Shown here: positions 42,778-51,091 of the stretch, in pieces
How positions within the stretch are numbered: the first letter of the stretch is position 1
Layout of the letters: each line of letters opens with the position of its first letter
Assembly (NCBI RefSeq): GCF_038066595.1
Contig: NZ_JBBUTH010000005.1
Location: 1-64,000, forward strand
Direction of reading: 5' to 3'
Length of the DNA: 64,000 nucleotides
Origin: Pseudaquabacterium inlustre
Lineage (GTDB): Bacteria; Pseudomonadota; Gammaproteobacteria; Burkholderiales; Burkholderiaceae_C
Program-made: the position numbers and the translations under genes
The notes under the pieces: generated by a model
Database searches by the model: none
Told to the model about the DNA's origin: nothing
The model's input: the letters and a program-made list of their open reading frames with translations, nothing else

Positions 42778-43725
42778 ATGGACACCACCGCCGTTCGCGC
42801 CTACCTGCTGGGCCTGCAGCAGCGCATCGTCGAGACCATGGCCGCGCTGGACGGCAAGGCCTTTCTCACCGACGCCTGGACGCGCGAGCCCGGCGGCCGC
42901 CTGCAGGGCGACGGCAAGACCCAGCTGGTGGAAGAGGGTGGCCTGCTGGAACGCGGCGGCTGCAACTTCAGCCATGTGAAGGGCACGCAGCTGCCGCCCT
43001 CGGCCACCGCTCACCGGCCCGAGCTGGCCGGCGCGCCCTTCGAGGCCATGGGCGTGAGCCTGGTGTTCCACCCGCGCAACCCGCATGTGCCCACGGTGCA
43101 CATGAACGTGCGCATGTTCGCCGCGCTGCCGGAAGGGCGCGAGCCCGTGGTGTGGTTCGGCGGCGGCATGGACCTCACGCCCTACTACGGCCACGAGGAA
43201 GACGCCGCGCACTTCCACCGCGTCTGCCGCGATGCGCTGGCGCCGTTCGGGCCCGAGCTGTTCCCGCGCTTCAAGGCCTGGTGCGACGAGTACTTCTTCC
43301 TGAAGCACCGCAACGAGCCGCGCGGCATCGGCGGCATCTTTTTCGACGACTTCTCGTTGCCGGCCGAGGCTGGCGGCTTCGAGCGCAGCTTCGCGATGCT
43401 GCGTGCGGTGGGGGATGCCTTCCTGGCCGCCTACGTGCCCATCGTCGAGCGCCGCCGCGACACGCCGTTCACCGAAGCCCAGCGCGACTTCCAGGCCTGG
43501 CGCCGCGGCCGCTACGTCGAGTTCAACCTGGTGTTCGACCGCGGCACGCTGTTCGGCCTGCAGTCGGGTGGCCGCACCGAGAGCATCCTGATGTCGATGC
43601 CGCCGCTGGTGAAGTGGCGCTACGACTGGCACCCCGAGCCCGGCACGCCCGAGGCGCGGCTGTTCAGCGACTTCCTGCGCCCGCGCGACTGGGCGCAATG
43701 GACGCCCGAGGTGCCCTGCGCTTGA
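42778..43725 (+). CDS. hemF: oxygen-dependent coproporphyrinogen III oxidase
   Basis: Aerobic haem-biosynthesis enzyme converting coproporphyrinogen III to protoporphyrinogen IX. 315 residues; conserved WFGGGMDLTPYYGHEEDA, NEPRGIGGIFFDDF, RGRYVEFNLVFDRGTLFGLQ and SGGRTESILMSMPP. GGxTERGGCNFSHVKG near residue 60 is also typical. ATG 42778. The stop overlaps the start region of nadD. Confidence 0.97.
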   Translation: MDTTAVRAYLLGLQQRIVETMAALDGKAFLTDAWTREPGGRLQGDGKTQLVEEGGLLERGGCNFSHVKGTQLPPSATAHRPELAGAPFEAMGVSLVFHPRNPHVPTVHMNVRMFAALPEGREPVVWFGGGMDLTPYYGHEEDAAHFHRVCRDALAPFGPELFPRFKAWCDEYFFLKHRNEPRGIGGIFFDDFSLPAEAGGFERSFAMLRAVGDAFLAAYVPIVERRRDTPFTEAQRDFQAWRRGRYVEFNLVFDRGTLFGLQSGGRTESILMSMPPLVKWRYDWHPEPGTPEARLFSDFLRPRDWAQWTPEVPCA

Positions 43726-44336
43726 ACCCGCCCCGCCGCATCGGGCTGATGGGAGGCAGTTTCGACCCACCGCATCTGGCGCACCTGGCGCTCGGCCGTG
43801 CCGCGCGCGCGCAGCTGGCACTGGACGAACTGCGCTGGCTGCCCGCCGGCGCGCCGTGGCAGAAGGCCGGCCGCGTGGTCGCCTCGCCGGCCCACCGCGG
43901 TGCGATGCTGGCCGCGCTGCTGCAGGACGATCCCGGCAGCGTGATCGACACCCGCGAACTGCAGCGCGACGGCGCCACCTACACCATCGACACCGTGCGC
44001 GCGCTGCAGGCTGAGGTGCCAGATGCCGAGTGGTTTCTGGTCATCGGCCAGGACCAGTACGCCCGTTTCGACACCTGGCAGGCCTGGCCCGAACTGCTGC
44101 AACGGCTGACGCTGGCCGTGGCCGCGCGCGACGGCCAGGCGCCCACGCCACCGGCCGCGCTGGCCGCCGTGCCGCACCGCTGCGTGACGATCGAACTGCC
44201 GGCCATGGCCGTTTCCGCCAGCGCCGTGCGCCAGCGCCTGGCCGCCGGACTGCCGGTGACCGATCTGGTGGGCTCGCGCGTGGCAGGCTATATTGACCAA
44301 CAACGGCCCTATCCCGGGCCACAACAACAGGGCTGA
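43722..44336 (+). CDS. nadD: nicotinate-nucleotide adenylyltransferase
   Basis: NAD biosynthesis enzyme adenylating NaMN. 204 residues from the preferred start; nucleotidyltransferase motif GLMGGSFDPPHLAHLALGR at the N-terminus, WFLVIGQDQYARFDTW in the middle and the ISxTxxR-like MAVSASAVRQRLAAGLPV near the end. Two starts are possible: TTG 43722, which overlaps the hemF stop as TTGA and has GAGGTG eight bases upstream, or ATG 43698, which overlaps hemF by 28 bases and lacks a Shine-Dalgarno site. TTG is favoured. Confidence 0.93.
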   Translation: MNPPRRIGLMGGSFDPPHLAHLALGRAARAQLALDELRWLPAGAPWQKAGRVVASPAHRGAMLAALLQDDPGSVIDTRELQRDGATYTIDTVRALQAEVPDAEWFLVIGQDQYARFDTWQAWPELLQRLTLAVAARDGQAPTPPAALAAVPHRCVTIELPAMAVSASAVRQRLAAGLPVTDLVGSRVAGYIDQQRPYPGPQQQG

Positions 44337-44378
44337 GCGTCGCATCCGCGGCCATTCAACAGCCCAGACAGGCACCCC

Positions 44379-45056
44379 ATGGACATTCGCAAGCTGCAAC
44401 GCGCCATCGTCGACGGTCTCGAGGACGTCAAGGCGCAGGACATCGTGGTGTTCAACACCGAACACCTGTCGCCGCTGTTCGAGCGCGTGATCATTGCCTC
44501 GGGCACCAGCAACCGCCAGACCAAGGCGCTGGCGGCCAGCGTGCGCGGCGAGGTCAAGGATGCCGGTTTCCCGGTGGTGGCCACCGAGGGCGAGGACAAC
44601 GGCGAATGGATCATCGTGGACTGCGGCGCCGCCGTGGTGCACGTGATGCAGCAGCCCATCCGCGAGTACTACCGCCTGGAAGAAATCTGGGGCGGCAAGC
44701 CGGTCAAGCTGAAGCTGGGCGGCCCGGCCAAGGGCCTGGTGAAGGCCTCGGAGCCGATGGACGACGAGGACGAGCCGGCACCGGCCAAGAAGCCTGCGCG
44801 CAAGACCGCAGCCAAGGCTGAGCCGGCCAAGAAGGCCGTGGCCCAGAAGGTGCCGGCCAAGAAGGCCGCCAGCCCGATGGCCGCGGTCGCGCGCAAGAAG
44901 GCCGCGGCCCAGCGCGAGATCAACCGCATTCCCGCCGCCAAGACCGTGGTGGTGAAGAAGAGCAGCGCCAAGCCGGCGGCCAAGAAGGTGGCCGCCAAGA
45001 CCGCCCCGGCCAAGCGTGCCCCGGCGCGCAAGGCCGCCAAGCCGCGCACCGCCTGA
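44379..45056 (+). CDS. rsfS: ribosome silencing factor RsfS with a long basic C-terminal tail
   Basis: Binds L14 on the large subunit and blocks subunit joining in starvation. Residues 1-120 are the complete RsfS domain (QDIVVFNTEHLSPLFERVII, GTSNRQTKALAASV, GEWIIVDCGAAVVHVM, REYYRLEEIWG). Residues 127-225 are an additional Lys/Ala/Pro-rich tail with PAKKA, PARKT and AKKVAAK repeats after an acidic MDDEDEPAPA hinge. Typical RsfS is about 105-130 residues, so nearly half of this protein is histone-H1-like extension. The frame stays open with no frameshift and rlmH follows by 19 bases. Confidence 0.95.
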   Translation: MDIRKLQRAIVDGLEDVKAQDIVVFNTEHLSPLFERVIIASGTSNRQTKALAASVRGEVKDAGFPVVATEGEDNGEWIIVDCGAAVVHVMQQPIREYYRLEEIWGGKPVKLKLGGPAKGLVKASEPMDDEDEPAPAKKPARKTAAKAEPAKKAVAQKVPAKKAASPMAAVARKKAAAQREINRIPAAKTVVVKKSSAKPAAKKVAAKTAPAKRAPARKAAKPRTA

Positions 45057-45075
45057 GCCTGCGCCGCCGCCCGCG

Positions 45076-45546
45076 ATGAAGCTGGTGCTGGCCGCCGTGG
45101 GGCACAAGCCCCCGGCCTGGGCCGAGACGGCCTACGAGGACTACGCCAAGCGCTTCCCGCCCGAACTGCGGCTGGAGCTCAAGGCCGTGAAGGCCGAGCC
45201 ACGCACCACCGGCAAGACACCGGCGCAGATGATGGCTGCCGAGGCCCAGCGCCTGGAAGCCGCCATCCCCAAGGGCGCCCACCGCGTGGTGCTGGACGAG
45301 CGCGGCACGCGCCACACCACGGTGGCGCTGGCCGAGCGGCTGCGCGCCTGGATGGGCGAAGGCCGTGACGTGGCCCTGCTGGTGGGCGGGCCCGACGGGC
45401 TGGATCCGGCGCTCAAGGCCACGGCCGACGAGACGCTGCGCATCTCCGACCTGACCCTGCCGCACGCTTTTGTGCGTGTGCTGCTGGCCGAGGCCCTGTA
45501 CCGCGCCTGGAGCGTGACCACCGGCCACCCGTACCACCGCGAGTGA
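45076..45546 (+). CDS. rlmH: 23S rRNA pseudouridine-1915 N3-methyltransferase
   Basis: SPOUT methyltransferase acting on pseudouridine 1915 of helix 69 in assembled ribosomes. 156 residues; MKLVLAAVGHKPPAW start, LDERGTRHTT, LLVGGPDGLDPALK and the C-terminal SDLTLPHAFVRVLLAEALYRAW ending in HPYHRE (SAM-binding trefoil knot). Neighbour of rsfS as in most proteobacteria. ATG 45076 follows the rsfS stop by 19 bases. Confidence 0.97.
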   Translation: MKLVLAAVGHKPPAWAETAYEDYAKRFPPELRLELKAVKAEPRTTGKTPAQMMAAEAQRLEAAIPKGAHRVVLDERGTRHTTVALAERLRAWMGEGRDVALLVGGPDGLDPALKATADETLRISDLTLPHAFVRVLLAEALYRAWSVTTGHPYHRE

Positions 45547-45553
45547 CTGAGCG

Positions 45554-46174
45554 ATGACTGCCGCGCCCGATTTCATCTACCTGGCCTCGCAGAGCCCGCG
45601 CCGCGCCCAGTTGCTCGACCAGCTGGGCGTGAAGCACCAGCTGCTGCTGGCCGATGCCAGCGAAGACGCCGAGGCGCTGGAGGCCGTGCTGCCCGGCGAG
45701 GCGCCGGCTGTGTACGTGCAGCGCGTCACCGCGCTGAAGCTGAAGGCCGCGCAGGCCCGGGCTCGCCGCCGCGGCCTGCCGCCGGCGCCCATCCTGTGTG
45801 CCGACACCACGGTGGCGCTGGGCCGGCGCATCCTGGGCAAGCCGGCCGATGCGGCCGAGGCCACGGCCATGCTGGCGGCGCTGTCGGGCCAGGCGCACAA
45901 GGTGCACACCGCGGTGGCCGTGGCGCCCTCGGCCACGGCGCGTCGGGTGCTGGCGGCGCTGTCGTCCAGCAGCGTGCGTTTCGCGCCCTTGCCGGCTGCC
46001 GCCATCGCCGGCTACGTGGCCAGCGGTGAACCTTTTGGCAAGGCCGGCGCCTATGCCATCCAGAGCGCCTGGGCCGGGCGCATTGCCCATATCGCCGGCA
46101 GTTACACCGGTATCATGGGTTTGCCGTTGTTCGAGACGGCTGAACTGCTGAGACAACTGCGCATCGCGTGCTGA
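45554..46174 (+). CDS. maf: Maf family nucleotide pyrophosphatase (dTTP/UTP type)
   Basis: Hydrolyses non-canonical or excess nucleoside triphosphates. 206 residues with LASQSPRRAQLLDQLGV at the N-terminus, CADTTVALGRRILGKP and FGKAGAYAIQSAWAG, SYTGIMGLPLFETAELL at the C-terminus. The KAGAYAIQ block suggests the YhdE-like dTTP/UTP subgroup rather than YceF. Starts 7 bases after rlmH; rng follows 63 bases later. Confidence 0.93.
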   Translation: MTAAPDFIYLASQSPRRAQLLDQLGVKHQLLLADASEDAEALEAVLPGEAPAVYVQRVTALKLKAAQARARRRGLPPAPILCADTTVALGRRILGKPADAAEATAMLAALSGQAHKVHTAVAVAPSATARRVLAALSSSSVRFAPLPAAAIAGYVASGEPFGKAGAYAIQSAWAGRIAHIAGSYTGIMGLPLFETAELLRQLRIAC

Positions 46175-46237
46175 ACGCCGGGTGATCCACCGGGCCCCGC
46201 GCCGGTGCACTGACCCAGAACCAGAACACGCCGCGCC

Positions 46238-47722
46238 ATGCACGACATCCTGATCAACTGGGCTCCGCAGGAGACCCGCGTCGCCATCGTCGAGAACGGG
46301 GCGGTGCAGGAACTGCACATCGAGCGCACGCTCGAGCGCGGCCTCGTTGGCAACATCTATCTCGGCAAGGTGGCGCGCGTGCTGCCCGGCATGCAAAGCG
46401 CCTTCATCGACGTGGGCCTGGAGCGCGCCGCCTTCCTGCATGTGGCCGACCTGCACGGGGCCGGCCATCAACACGGACACCCGGCGCGCAGCGACGTGGC
46501 CGTGCCGGTGCCCATCGAGCGCCAGGTGTTCGAGGGCCAGACCCTGATGGTGCAGGTGATCAAGGACCCGATCGGCACCAAGGGCGCGCGCCTGTCCACG
46601 CAGATCAGCATTGCCGGGCGCATGCTGGTGTTCCTGCCGCAGGACACGCACATCGGCATCAGCCAGAAGATCGGCTCGCACGAGACGCGCGAGCAGCTGC
46701 GCAGCCGCATGCAGAAGCTCACCGCCACCAGCGACGGCAGCGGCACCGGCGGCTTCATCCTGCGCACCAATGCCGAAGACGCCTCGGACGAGGAACTGGC
46801 CGACGACATTGCCTACCTGCGCAAGACCTGGAACGCCATCCGCGCGCACGGCATGGCCCAGCCCACCGGCACGCTGCTGCACGAAGACCTGAACCTGGCC
46901 GAGCGCGTGCTGCGCGACCTGGCCAACGAGGCCACGCAATCGGTGCGCATCGACAGCAAGCTGCAGTTCGATGCACTGAAGGCCTTCGGCGAGACCTTCA
47001 CGCCCGGCAGCACCGCCAAGCTGGAGCTGTACAAGGGCGAGCGGCCGATCTTCGACCTGTTCGGCATCGAGGAAGAGATCGCCCGCGCGCTGGCCCGGCG
47101 TGTGGACCTGAAGAGTGGCGGCTACCTGATCATCGACCAGACCGAGGCCCTGACCACGGTGGACGTGAACACCGGCGGCTTCGTTGGTGCGCGCAACTTC
47201 GACGACACCATCTTCAAGACCAACCTGGAGGCGGCCGGCGCCATCGCGCGCCAGCTGCGGCTGCGCAACCTGGGCGGCATCATCATCGTCGACTTCATCG
47301 ACATGGTTCGCGAGGAGCACCAGCAGGCCGTGCTGGGCGAGTTCCGCAAGCAGCTGGCCAAGGACCGCACCAAGACCACGGTGAGCGGCTTCACCCAGCT
47401 GGGCCTGGTGGAGATGACCCGCAAGCGCACCCGCGAGAGCCTGGCCCACATGCTGTGCCAGCCCTGCCCAACCTGCGAAGGACGCGGCCAGGTGAAGACC
47501 GCGCGCAGCGTGTGCTACGACATCCTGCGCGAGATCCTGCGCGAGGCGCGGCAGTTCAACCCCAAGGAATTCCGCGTGGTGGCCAGCGCCGCCGTGGTGG
47601 AGATGCTGCTCGACGAGGAGAGCCAGCATCTGGCCGGCCTGAGTGACTTCATCGGCAAGCCGGTGTCGCTGAGCGCCGAGCCGAGCTTCAGCCCGGAGCA
47701 GTACGACATTGTGCTGATGTGA
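46238..47722 (+). CDS. rng: ribonuclease G
   Basis: RNase E/G-family endoribonuclease (16S 5'-end maturation and mRNA turnover). 494 residues, with the S1 domain near residues 35-130 (GLVGNIYLGKVARVLPGMQSAFIDVG, in part GNIYLGKVARVLPGMQ), the catalytic Asp region TTVDVNTGGFVG and IIIVDFIDM, and the Zn-link CPTCEGRG. No C-terminal degradosome scaffold, so RNase G not RNase E. It ends the yebC-to-rng run; the convergent EamA gene ends 21 bases away. Confidence 0.96.
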   Translation: MHDILINWAPQETRVAIVENGAVQELHIERTLERGLVGNIYLGKVARVLPGMQSAFIDVGLERAAFLHVADLHGAGHQHGHPARSDVAVPVPIERQVFEGQTLMVQVIKDPIGTKGARLSTQISIAGRMLVFLPQDTHIGISQKIGSHETREQLRSRMQKLTATSDGSGTGGFILRTNAEDASDEELADDIAYLRKTWNAIRAHGMAQPTGTLLHEDLNLAERVLRDLANEATQSVRIDSKLQFDALKAFGETFTPGSTAKLELYKGERPIFDLFGIEEEIARALARRVDLKSGGYLIIDQTEALTTVDVNTGGFVGARNFDDTIFKTNLEAAGAIARQLRLRNLGGIIIVDFIDMVREEHQQAVLGEFRKQLAKDRTKTTVSGFTQLGLVEMTRKRTRESLAHMLCQPCPTCEGRGQVKTARSVCYDILREILREARQFNPKEFRVVASAAVVEMLLDEESQHLAGLSDFIGKPVSLSAEPSFSPEQYDIVLM

Positions 47723-47743
47723 GCCCCGCCGCGGCGCGGCCGT

Positions 47744-48637
47744 TCAGCGCCGCGCCCACAGCAGCAGGCCCACGCCCGACAGGATCACGCCGGCCGCGGC
47801 CCATTCGCCCGCGCTGACCTGCTCGCCGGCCAGGCCCACGCCCAGCAGCATGGCGATCACCGGGTTGACGAAGGCATAGCTGGTGGCCAGGCCCGCCGGC
47901 GCCCGCGCCAGCAGCACCATGTAGGCGTTGAAGGCCAGCAGCGAGCCGGCCACCACCAGGTACACCCAGGCGGCCCAGGCACTGGCCGGCACCTGGGCCA
48001 GGTGCACCTGTTCGCCGGTGGCCAGTGACAGGGCCATCAGCACCGCGCCGCCGCACAGCATCTCGCTGGCAAAGCCGGTGGCGCCGGCGGCCAGCGGCAG
48101 CGTGCGCTGGCTGAGCACGCTGCCCAGCACCCAGCCGGCGCAGGCGATGGTCTGCGCCGCCAGGCCGGCGGGTGAGGCCGCGAAGCCCGCGCCCTGCACC
48201 AGCAGCAGCACGCCGGCCAGGCCCAGCGTGATGCCGGCCCATTCGGCCGGGCGCGGGCGCACGCCGAACAGCAGGTTGAGCGCCGCGGTCATCAATGGCG
48301 ACACGGCGATGTAGGCCACCACCAGGCCCGAGGCCACGCTCTGCTCGGCCACCGCCGTGCCGCCCATGCCGCCGCCCAGCATCAGCGTGCCGACGATGGC
48401 CGCGTTGCGCCACTCGCGCACCGTGGGCCAGGGCGCGCCACGCCAGCGCATCCAGGCCATCAGCAGGCCACCGGCCACCAGAAAGCGGCTGCCCATCTGC
48501 CAGAACGGAGGCAGGCCCACCAGGGCCAGCTTGATGGCCAGGTAGGTGGAGCCCCAGATCAGCCAGGTGGCGGCCAGGCAGGCGATGACCAGCGGCGAGA
48601 GCAGGGCGGCAGGACGGGGCAGGGCGGCGCTGTGCAT
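47744..48637 (-). CDS. EamA/DMT-superfamily transporter, YedA-like
   Basis: 297-residue inner-membrane exporter with ten predicted helices in two EamA repeats (LAATWLIWGSTYLAIKLALV at the N-terminus; second repeat from about residue 155). WGSTYLAIK and PVIAMLLGVGLAGEQV are typical family motifs. Substrate probably amino acids or metabolites. The divergent Lrp-family gene, 104 bases away, is a common partner for amino-acid exporters, so it may regulate this gene. Confidence 0.92.
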   Translation of the reverse strand: MHSAALPRPAALLSPLVIACLAATWLIWGSTYLAIKLALVGLPPFWQMGSRFLVAGGLLMAWMRWRGAPWPTVREWRNAAIVGTLMLGGGMGGTAVAEQSVASGLVVAYIAVSPLMTAALNLLFGVRPRPAEWAGITLGLAGVLLLVQGAGFAASPAGLAAQTIACAGWVLGSVLSQRTLPLAAGATGFASEMLCGGAVLMALSLATGEQVHLAQVPASAWAAWVYLVVAGSLLAFNAYMVLLARAPAGLATSYAFVNPVIAMLLGVGLAGEQVSAGEWAAAGVILSGVGLLLWARR

Positions 48638-48669
48638 GCCGGCATGTTAGGAAGGCGGCCGGCGCGTTT

Positions 48670-48686
48670 CCATCGCAGATCGATGG
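48670..48686. promoter_or_regulatory. candidate Lrp-type operator dyad
   Basis: CCATCG-CAGAT-CGATGG: 6-base perfect arms, 5-base spacer, centred 64 bases before the lrp-type ATG and 41 bases before the EamA ATG. The divergent position suits control of both genes. Confidence 0.35.
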
Positions 48687-48705
48687 TGATATCGGTGCGT
48701 GGCCG

Positions 48706-48735
48706 TTGAAATCCTGCTTGTGGCCGGGTTAGGCT
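48706..48735 (+). promoter_or_regulatory. sigma-70 type promoter of the Lrp-family gene
   Basis: TTGAAA (48706-48711), 18-base spacer, TAGGCT (48730-48735). The -10 box ends six bases before ATG 48742, so transcription would begin at or next to the A of the start codon, giving a leaderless mRNA. No Shine-Dalgarno sequence precedes the ATG. Confidence 0.5.
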
Positions 48736-48741
48736 TTGAAC

Positions 48742-49227
48742 ATGCCGGAAGCACTTGATTTCGACGCCTACGACCGCCGCATCCTGGCCGAACTGCAGTC
48801 CGACGCCCGGCTGTCGATGGCCGAACTGGGCCGGCGCGTGCACCTGTCGCAGCCGGCGGTGACCGAACGCGTGCGCAAGCTCGAATCGGCCGGCGTGATC
48901 GGCGGCTACCGCGCGCAGATCAACCTGGCGGCGCTGGGCTATGGCATCCGCGCCGTGGTGCGGGTGGGCCGCACCGACTACGCTGCCATGCTGCGCCTGC
49001 TGCAGGACACGCCCGAGGTGATCGAGGCCTTCAACGTGACCGGCGAGCACAGCTGGGTGCTGCAGATCGCCGTGGTGGACGTGGCGCACCTGGATGCCGT
49101 GGTCTCGCGCTTTTGCGCCATCAGCGACACCGCCACGGCCATCATCCTGAAGGCGCCGCTGGCCCCGCGGCCTATCATGCCGGCATCCCCTTCCTCCCTT
49201 TCTTCCCCCTCTTCGACTCCGGAGTGA
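48742..49227 (+). CDS. Lrp/AsnC-family transcriptional regulator
   Basis: 161-residue regulator: helix-turn-helix at residues 8-60 (DRRILAELQSDARLSMAELG, VHLSQPAVTERVRKLESAGVI), then RAM ligand-binding domain with NVTGEHSWVLQIAVVDVAHL. The C-terminus is a Pro/Ser-rich tail (PASPSSLSSPSSTPE), about 15 residues beyond the usual end. ATG 48742 is chosen over TTG 48736. Divergent from the EamA exporter; rraA follows by 3 bases. Confidence 0.93.
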   Translation: MPEALDFDAYDRRILAELQSDARLSMAELGRRVHLSQPAVTERVRKLESAGVIGGYRAQINLAALGYGIRAVVRVGRTDYAAMLRLLQDTPEVIEAFNVTGEHSWVLQIAVVDVAHLDAVVSRFCAISDTATAIILKAPLAPRPIMPASPSSLSSPSSTPE

Positions 49228-49230
49228 ACG

Positions 49231-49725
49231 ATGGCCGTCGTGCCCACCTGTGATCTGTGCGATGCCCACAAGGGCGACACCAGCGGCGCCTTCCGCGTGC
49301 TGCCGCCGGTGTTCCAGGCCTATGGCGGCCGCGCGGCCTTTGCCGGCCCGGTGCGCACGGTGAAGTGCTTCGAGGACAACACCTCGGTGAAGGCCCTGCT
49401 GGAAGGCCCGGGCAATGGCCAGGTGCTGGTGGTGGACGGCGGCGCGTCGCTGCGCCGCGCGCTGGTGGGCGGCAACATTGCCGCCGCCGCGGCCAAGAAC
49501 GGCTGGGCCGGCGTGGTGGTGGATGGCTGCGTGCGCGACGTGGCCGAACTGGCCGAGGCCGATGTGGGCATCCGCGCGCTGGCGCTGATGCCTCTGCCCA
49601 CCGACCGCAAGCAGGCCGGACAAGTGGACGTGCCGGTGCTGGTGCAGGGCGTGCCGGTGCGCCCGGGCGACTGGCTGGTGGCCGATGCCGACGGCATCGT
49701 GATCCTGGACAAGGCGCCGGCCTGA
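49231..49725 (+). CDS. rraA: RraA-family protein (regulator of RNase E activity A / HMG-CHA aldolase fold)
   Basis: 164 residues; homologue of RraA, which binds the RNase E scaffold region and inhibits it, and of the structurally identical 4-hydroxy-4-methyl-2-oxoglutarate aldolase. Conserved TVKCFEDNTSVKALLEG, VDGGASLRRALVGGNIAAAA, GWAGVVVDGCVRDV and DWLVADADGIVIL. The D-x20-R-D aldolase pattern (GCVRD) is present, so class II aldolase activity is not excluded. GGAG precedes ATG 49231. It lies 3 bases after the Lrp-family gene and 1.5 kb past rng. Confidence 0.9.
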   Translation: MAVVPTCDLCDAHKGDTSGAFRVLPPVFQAYGGRAAFAGPVRTVKCFEDNTSVKALLEGPGNGQVLVVDGGASLRRALVGGNIAAAAAKNGWAGVVVDGCVRDVAELAEADVGIRALALMPLPTDRKQAGQVDVPVLVQGVPVRPGDWLVADADGIVILDKAPA

Positions 49726-49756
49726 ACTTCGGCGCGCGTTGCGGCTCCTATCCGGC

Positions 49757-50260
49757 ATGAGCAGCCGCAGCGATCCCATCCCCGGCACCCCCGACGCACT
49801 GAGCCGCGTGGCCAGTCGCTGCCGCCAGCGCGTGCGCCAGCGCGCCATGCTGGCCGCCGGCGTGGCCATGGTGCCGCTGCCCGGCATCGACTGGGTGACC
49901 GATGTGGGCGTGCTGGTCAAGCTGCTGCCCGAGATCAGCGCCGCCTTCGGCCTGAGTGCCGAGCAGGTGGAGCGCCTGTCGCCCAACCGCAAGCTGGTGG
50001 TCTACAAGGCGCTGTCGGCCGCCGGCGGCATGGTGCTGGGCCGGGTGGTGACGCGCGAGGTGGTGATGCTGCTGCTCAAGACCGTGGGCGTGCGCCTGAC
50101 CACCCAGCAGGCCGCCAAGCTGGTGCCGGTGGCCGGCCAGGTGGTGTCGGCCGCGCTCACCTTCTCGGCGCTGAACTACGTGTGCGAGCAGCACATCCGC
50201 CAGTGCGAGGCGGTGGCGCGCCAACTGATGCTGCCGGCGCCCGACGTCATCGACGCCTGA
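49757..50260 (+). CDS. DUF697-like small membrane-associated protein
   Basis: 167 residues. The hydrophobic helical block MVPLPGIDWVTDVGVLVKLLPEI followed by FGLSAEQVERLSPNRKLVVYK and VGVRLTTQQAAKLVPVAGQ (shown in part) resembles DUF697 / YcjF-type domains that associate with membranes and small GTPases. No GTPase domain is fused or adjacent. ATG 49757. It stands between rraA and tRNA-Pro. Function unknown. Confidence 0.7.
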   Translation: MSSRSDPIPGTPDALSRVASRCRQRVRQRAMLAAGVAMVPLPGIDWVTDVGVLVKLLPEISAAFGLSAEQVERLSPNRKLVVYKALSAAGGMVLGRVVTREVVMLLLKTVGVRLTTQQAAKLVPVAGQVVSAALTFSALNYVCEQHIRQCEAVARQLMLPAPDVIDA

Positions 50261-50291
50261 GGCAGGCCCGCCGGGCTAGAATGCGCAGCTT

Positions 50292-50368
<77 letters not shown>

Positions 50369-50428
50369 TCTGATTCGACGGGCCGCGTGTGAAAGCACGT
50401 GGCCCGTTTGTCTTGCTCGCAGCGGGGC

Positions 50429-50926
50429 CTACCACCAGCCGCGCAGCCGCTGCCAGAAGCTGGGCGATGGCGGTTCGCTGGTGTGGGGCGAGGCCAGAGC
50501 GCCATGCGCTATGCGGGCCATGCGCGTGAAGTCGGCGTCAGCGCGCAGGATGTGGTCCGACAGCCAGCCCTTCAGGTAGCTCAGCAGGTCGAAGCTCAGC
50601 GGCTGGTCGCGCATCACCGCCGTCTTCTCGCGGCCGATGCGGTCCACGAAGTCGGCATGTTCGGCCATGTGCGCCGCCAGGTGCGGGTAGCCGGTCACGC
50701 GCATGAAGGTCTCTTCGGTGGCGAAGTGCGACAGCGCACAGCGCTCCAGCGCGGTGAGTGTGGCCTGCACATCGGTGCGGGCGCTGCGGCGCACCAGGTG
50801 GTGCCAAAGGTCGTTGATCAGGTCGAACAGCAGGCGATGCTGGGCATCGATCTCCTCCAGTCCCAGTGCATGCGCATCCGACCAGTCCACCACGCTGTGG
50901 CGTGGCTGGCGCAGGCTTGTCGTCAC
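50429..50926 (-). CDS. bacteriohemerythrin
   Basis: 165-residue O2-binding four-helix-bundle protein. Canonical ligands: VDWSDAHALGLEEIDAQHRLLFDLIN (His of DAHALG-type and IDAQHRLLF), CALSHFATEETFM, HLAAHMAEHADF and LKGWLSDHILRADADF. All positions expected for the di-iron site appear to be kept. GTG start at 50926 with GAGGAG upstream. Starts leftward, downstream of tRNA-Pro. The second hemerythrin of the window; different subfamily from 25542-26264. Confidence 0.93.
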   Translation of the reverse strand: MTTSLRQPRHSVVDWSDAHALGLEEIDAQHRLLFDLINDLWHHLVRRSARTDVQATLTALERCALSHFATEETFMRVTGYPHLAAHMAEHADFVDRIGREKTAVMRDQPLSFDLLSYLKGWLSDHILRADADFTRMARIAHGALASPHTSEPPSPSFWQRLRGWW

Positions 50927-51091
50927 GGTGTCGGTACTCCTCGGGGCGGGCCCGGTCTACCGCGCATTGTGTGCGTCCAGCTGGCACGGACTGTGTGCAA
51001 CTGCAACGGCCGTCGGCCAGGGCGGCGCAAGCGTTACATCCAGAGGCCGGCCGCCCGGCCTGGCGGCCCGGCGGCGTGTGCGTGGTGGGGC

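Noticed and set aside
49231..49725. Naming the RraA-like gene as an aldolase only
   Set aside because: The fold serves both roles and the RD pair is present, but the sequence blocks are closest to RraA; left as RraA-family with the alternative stated.
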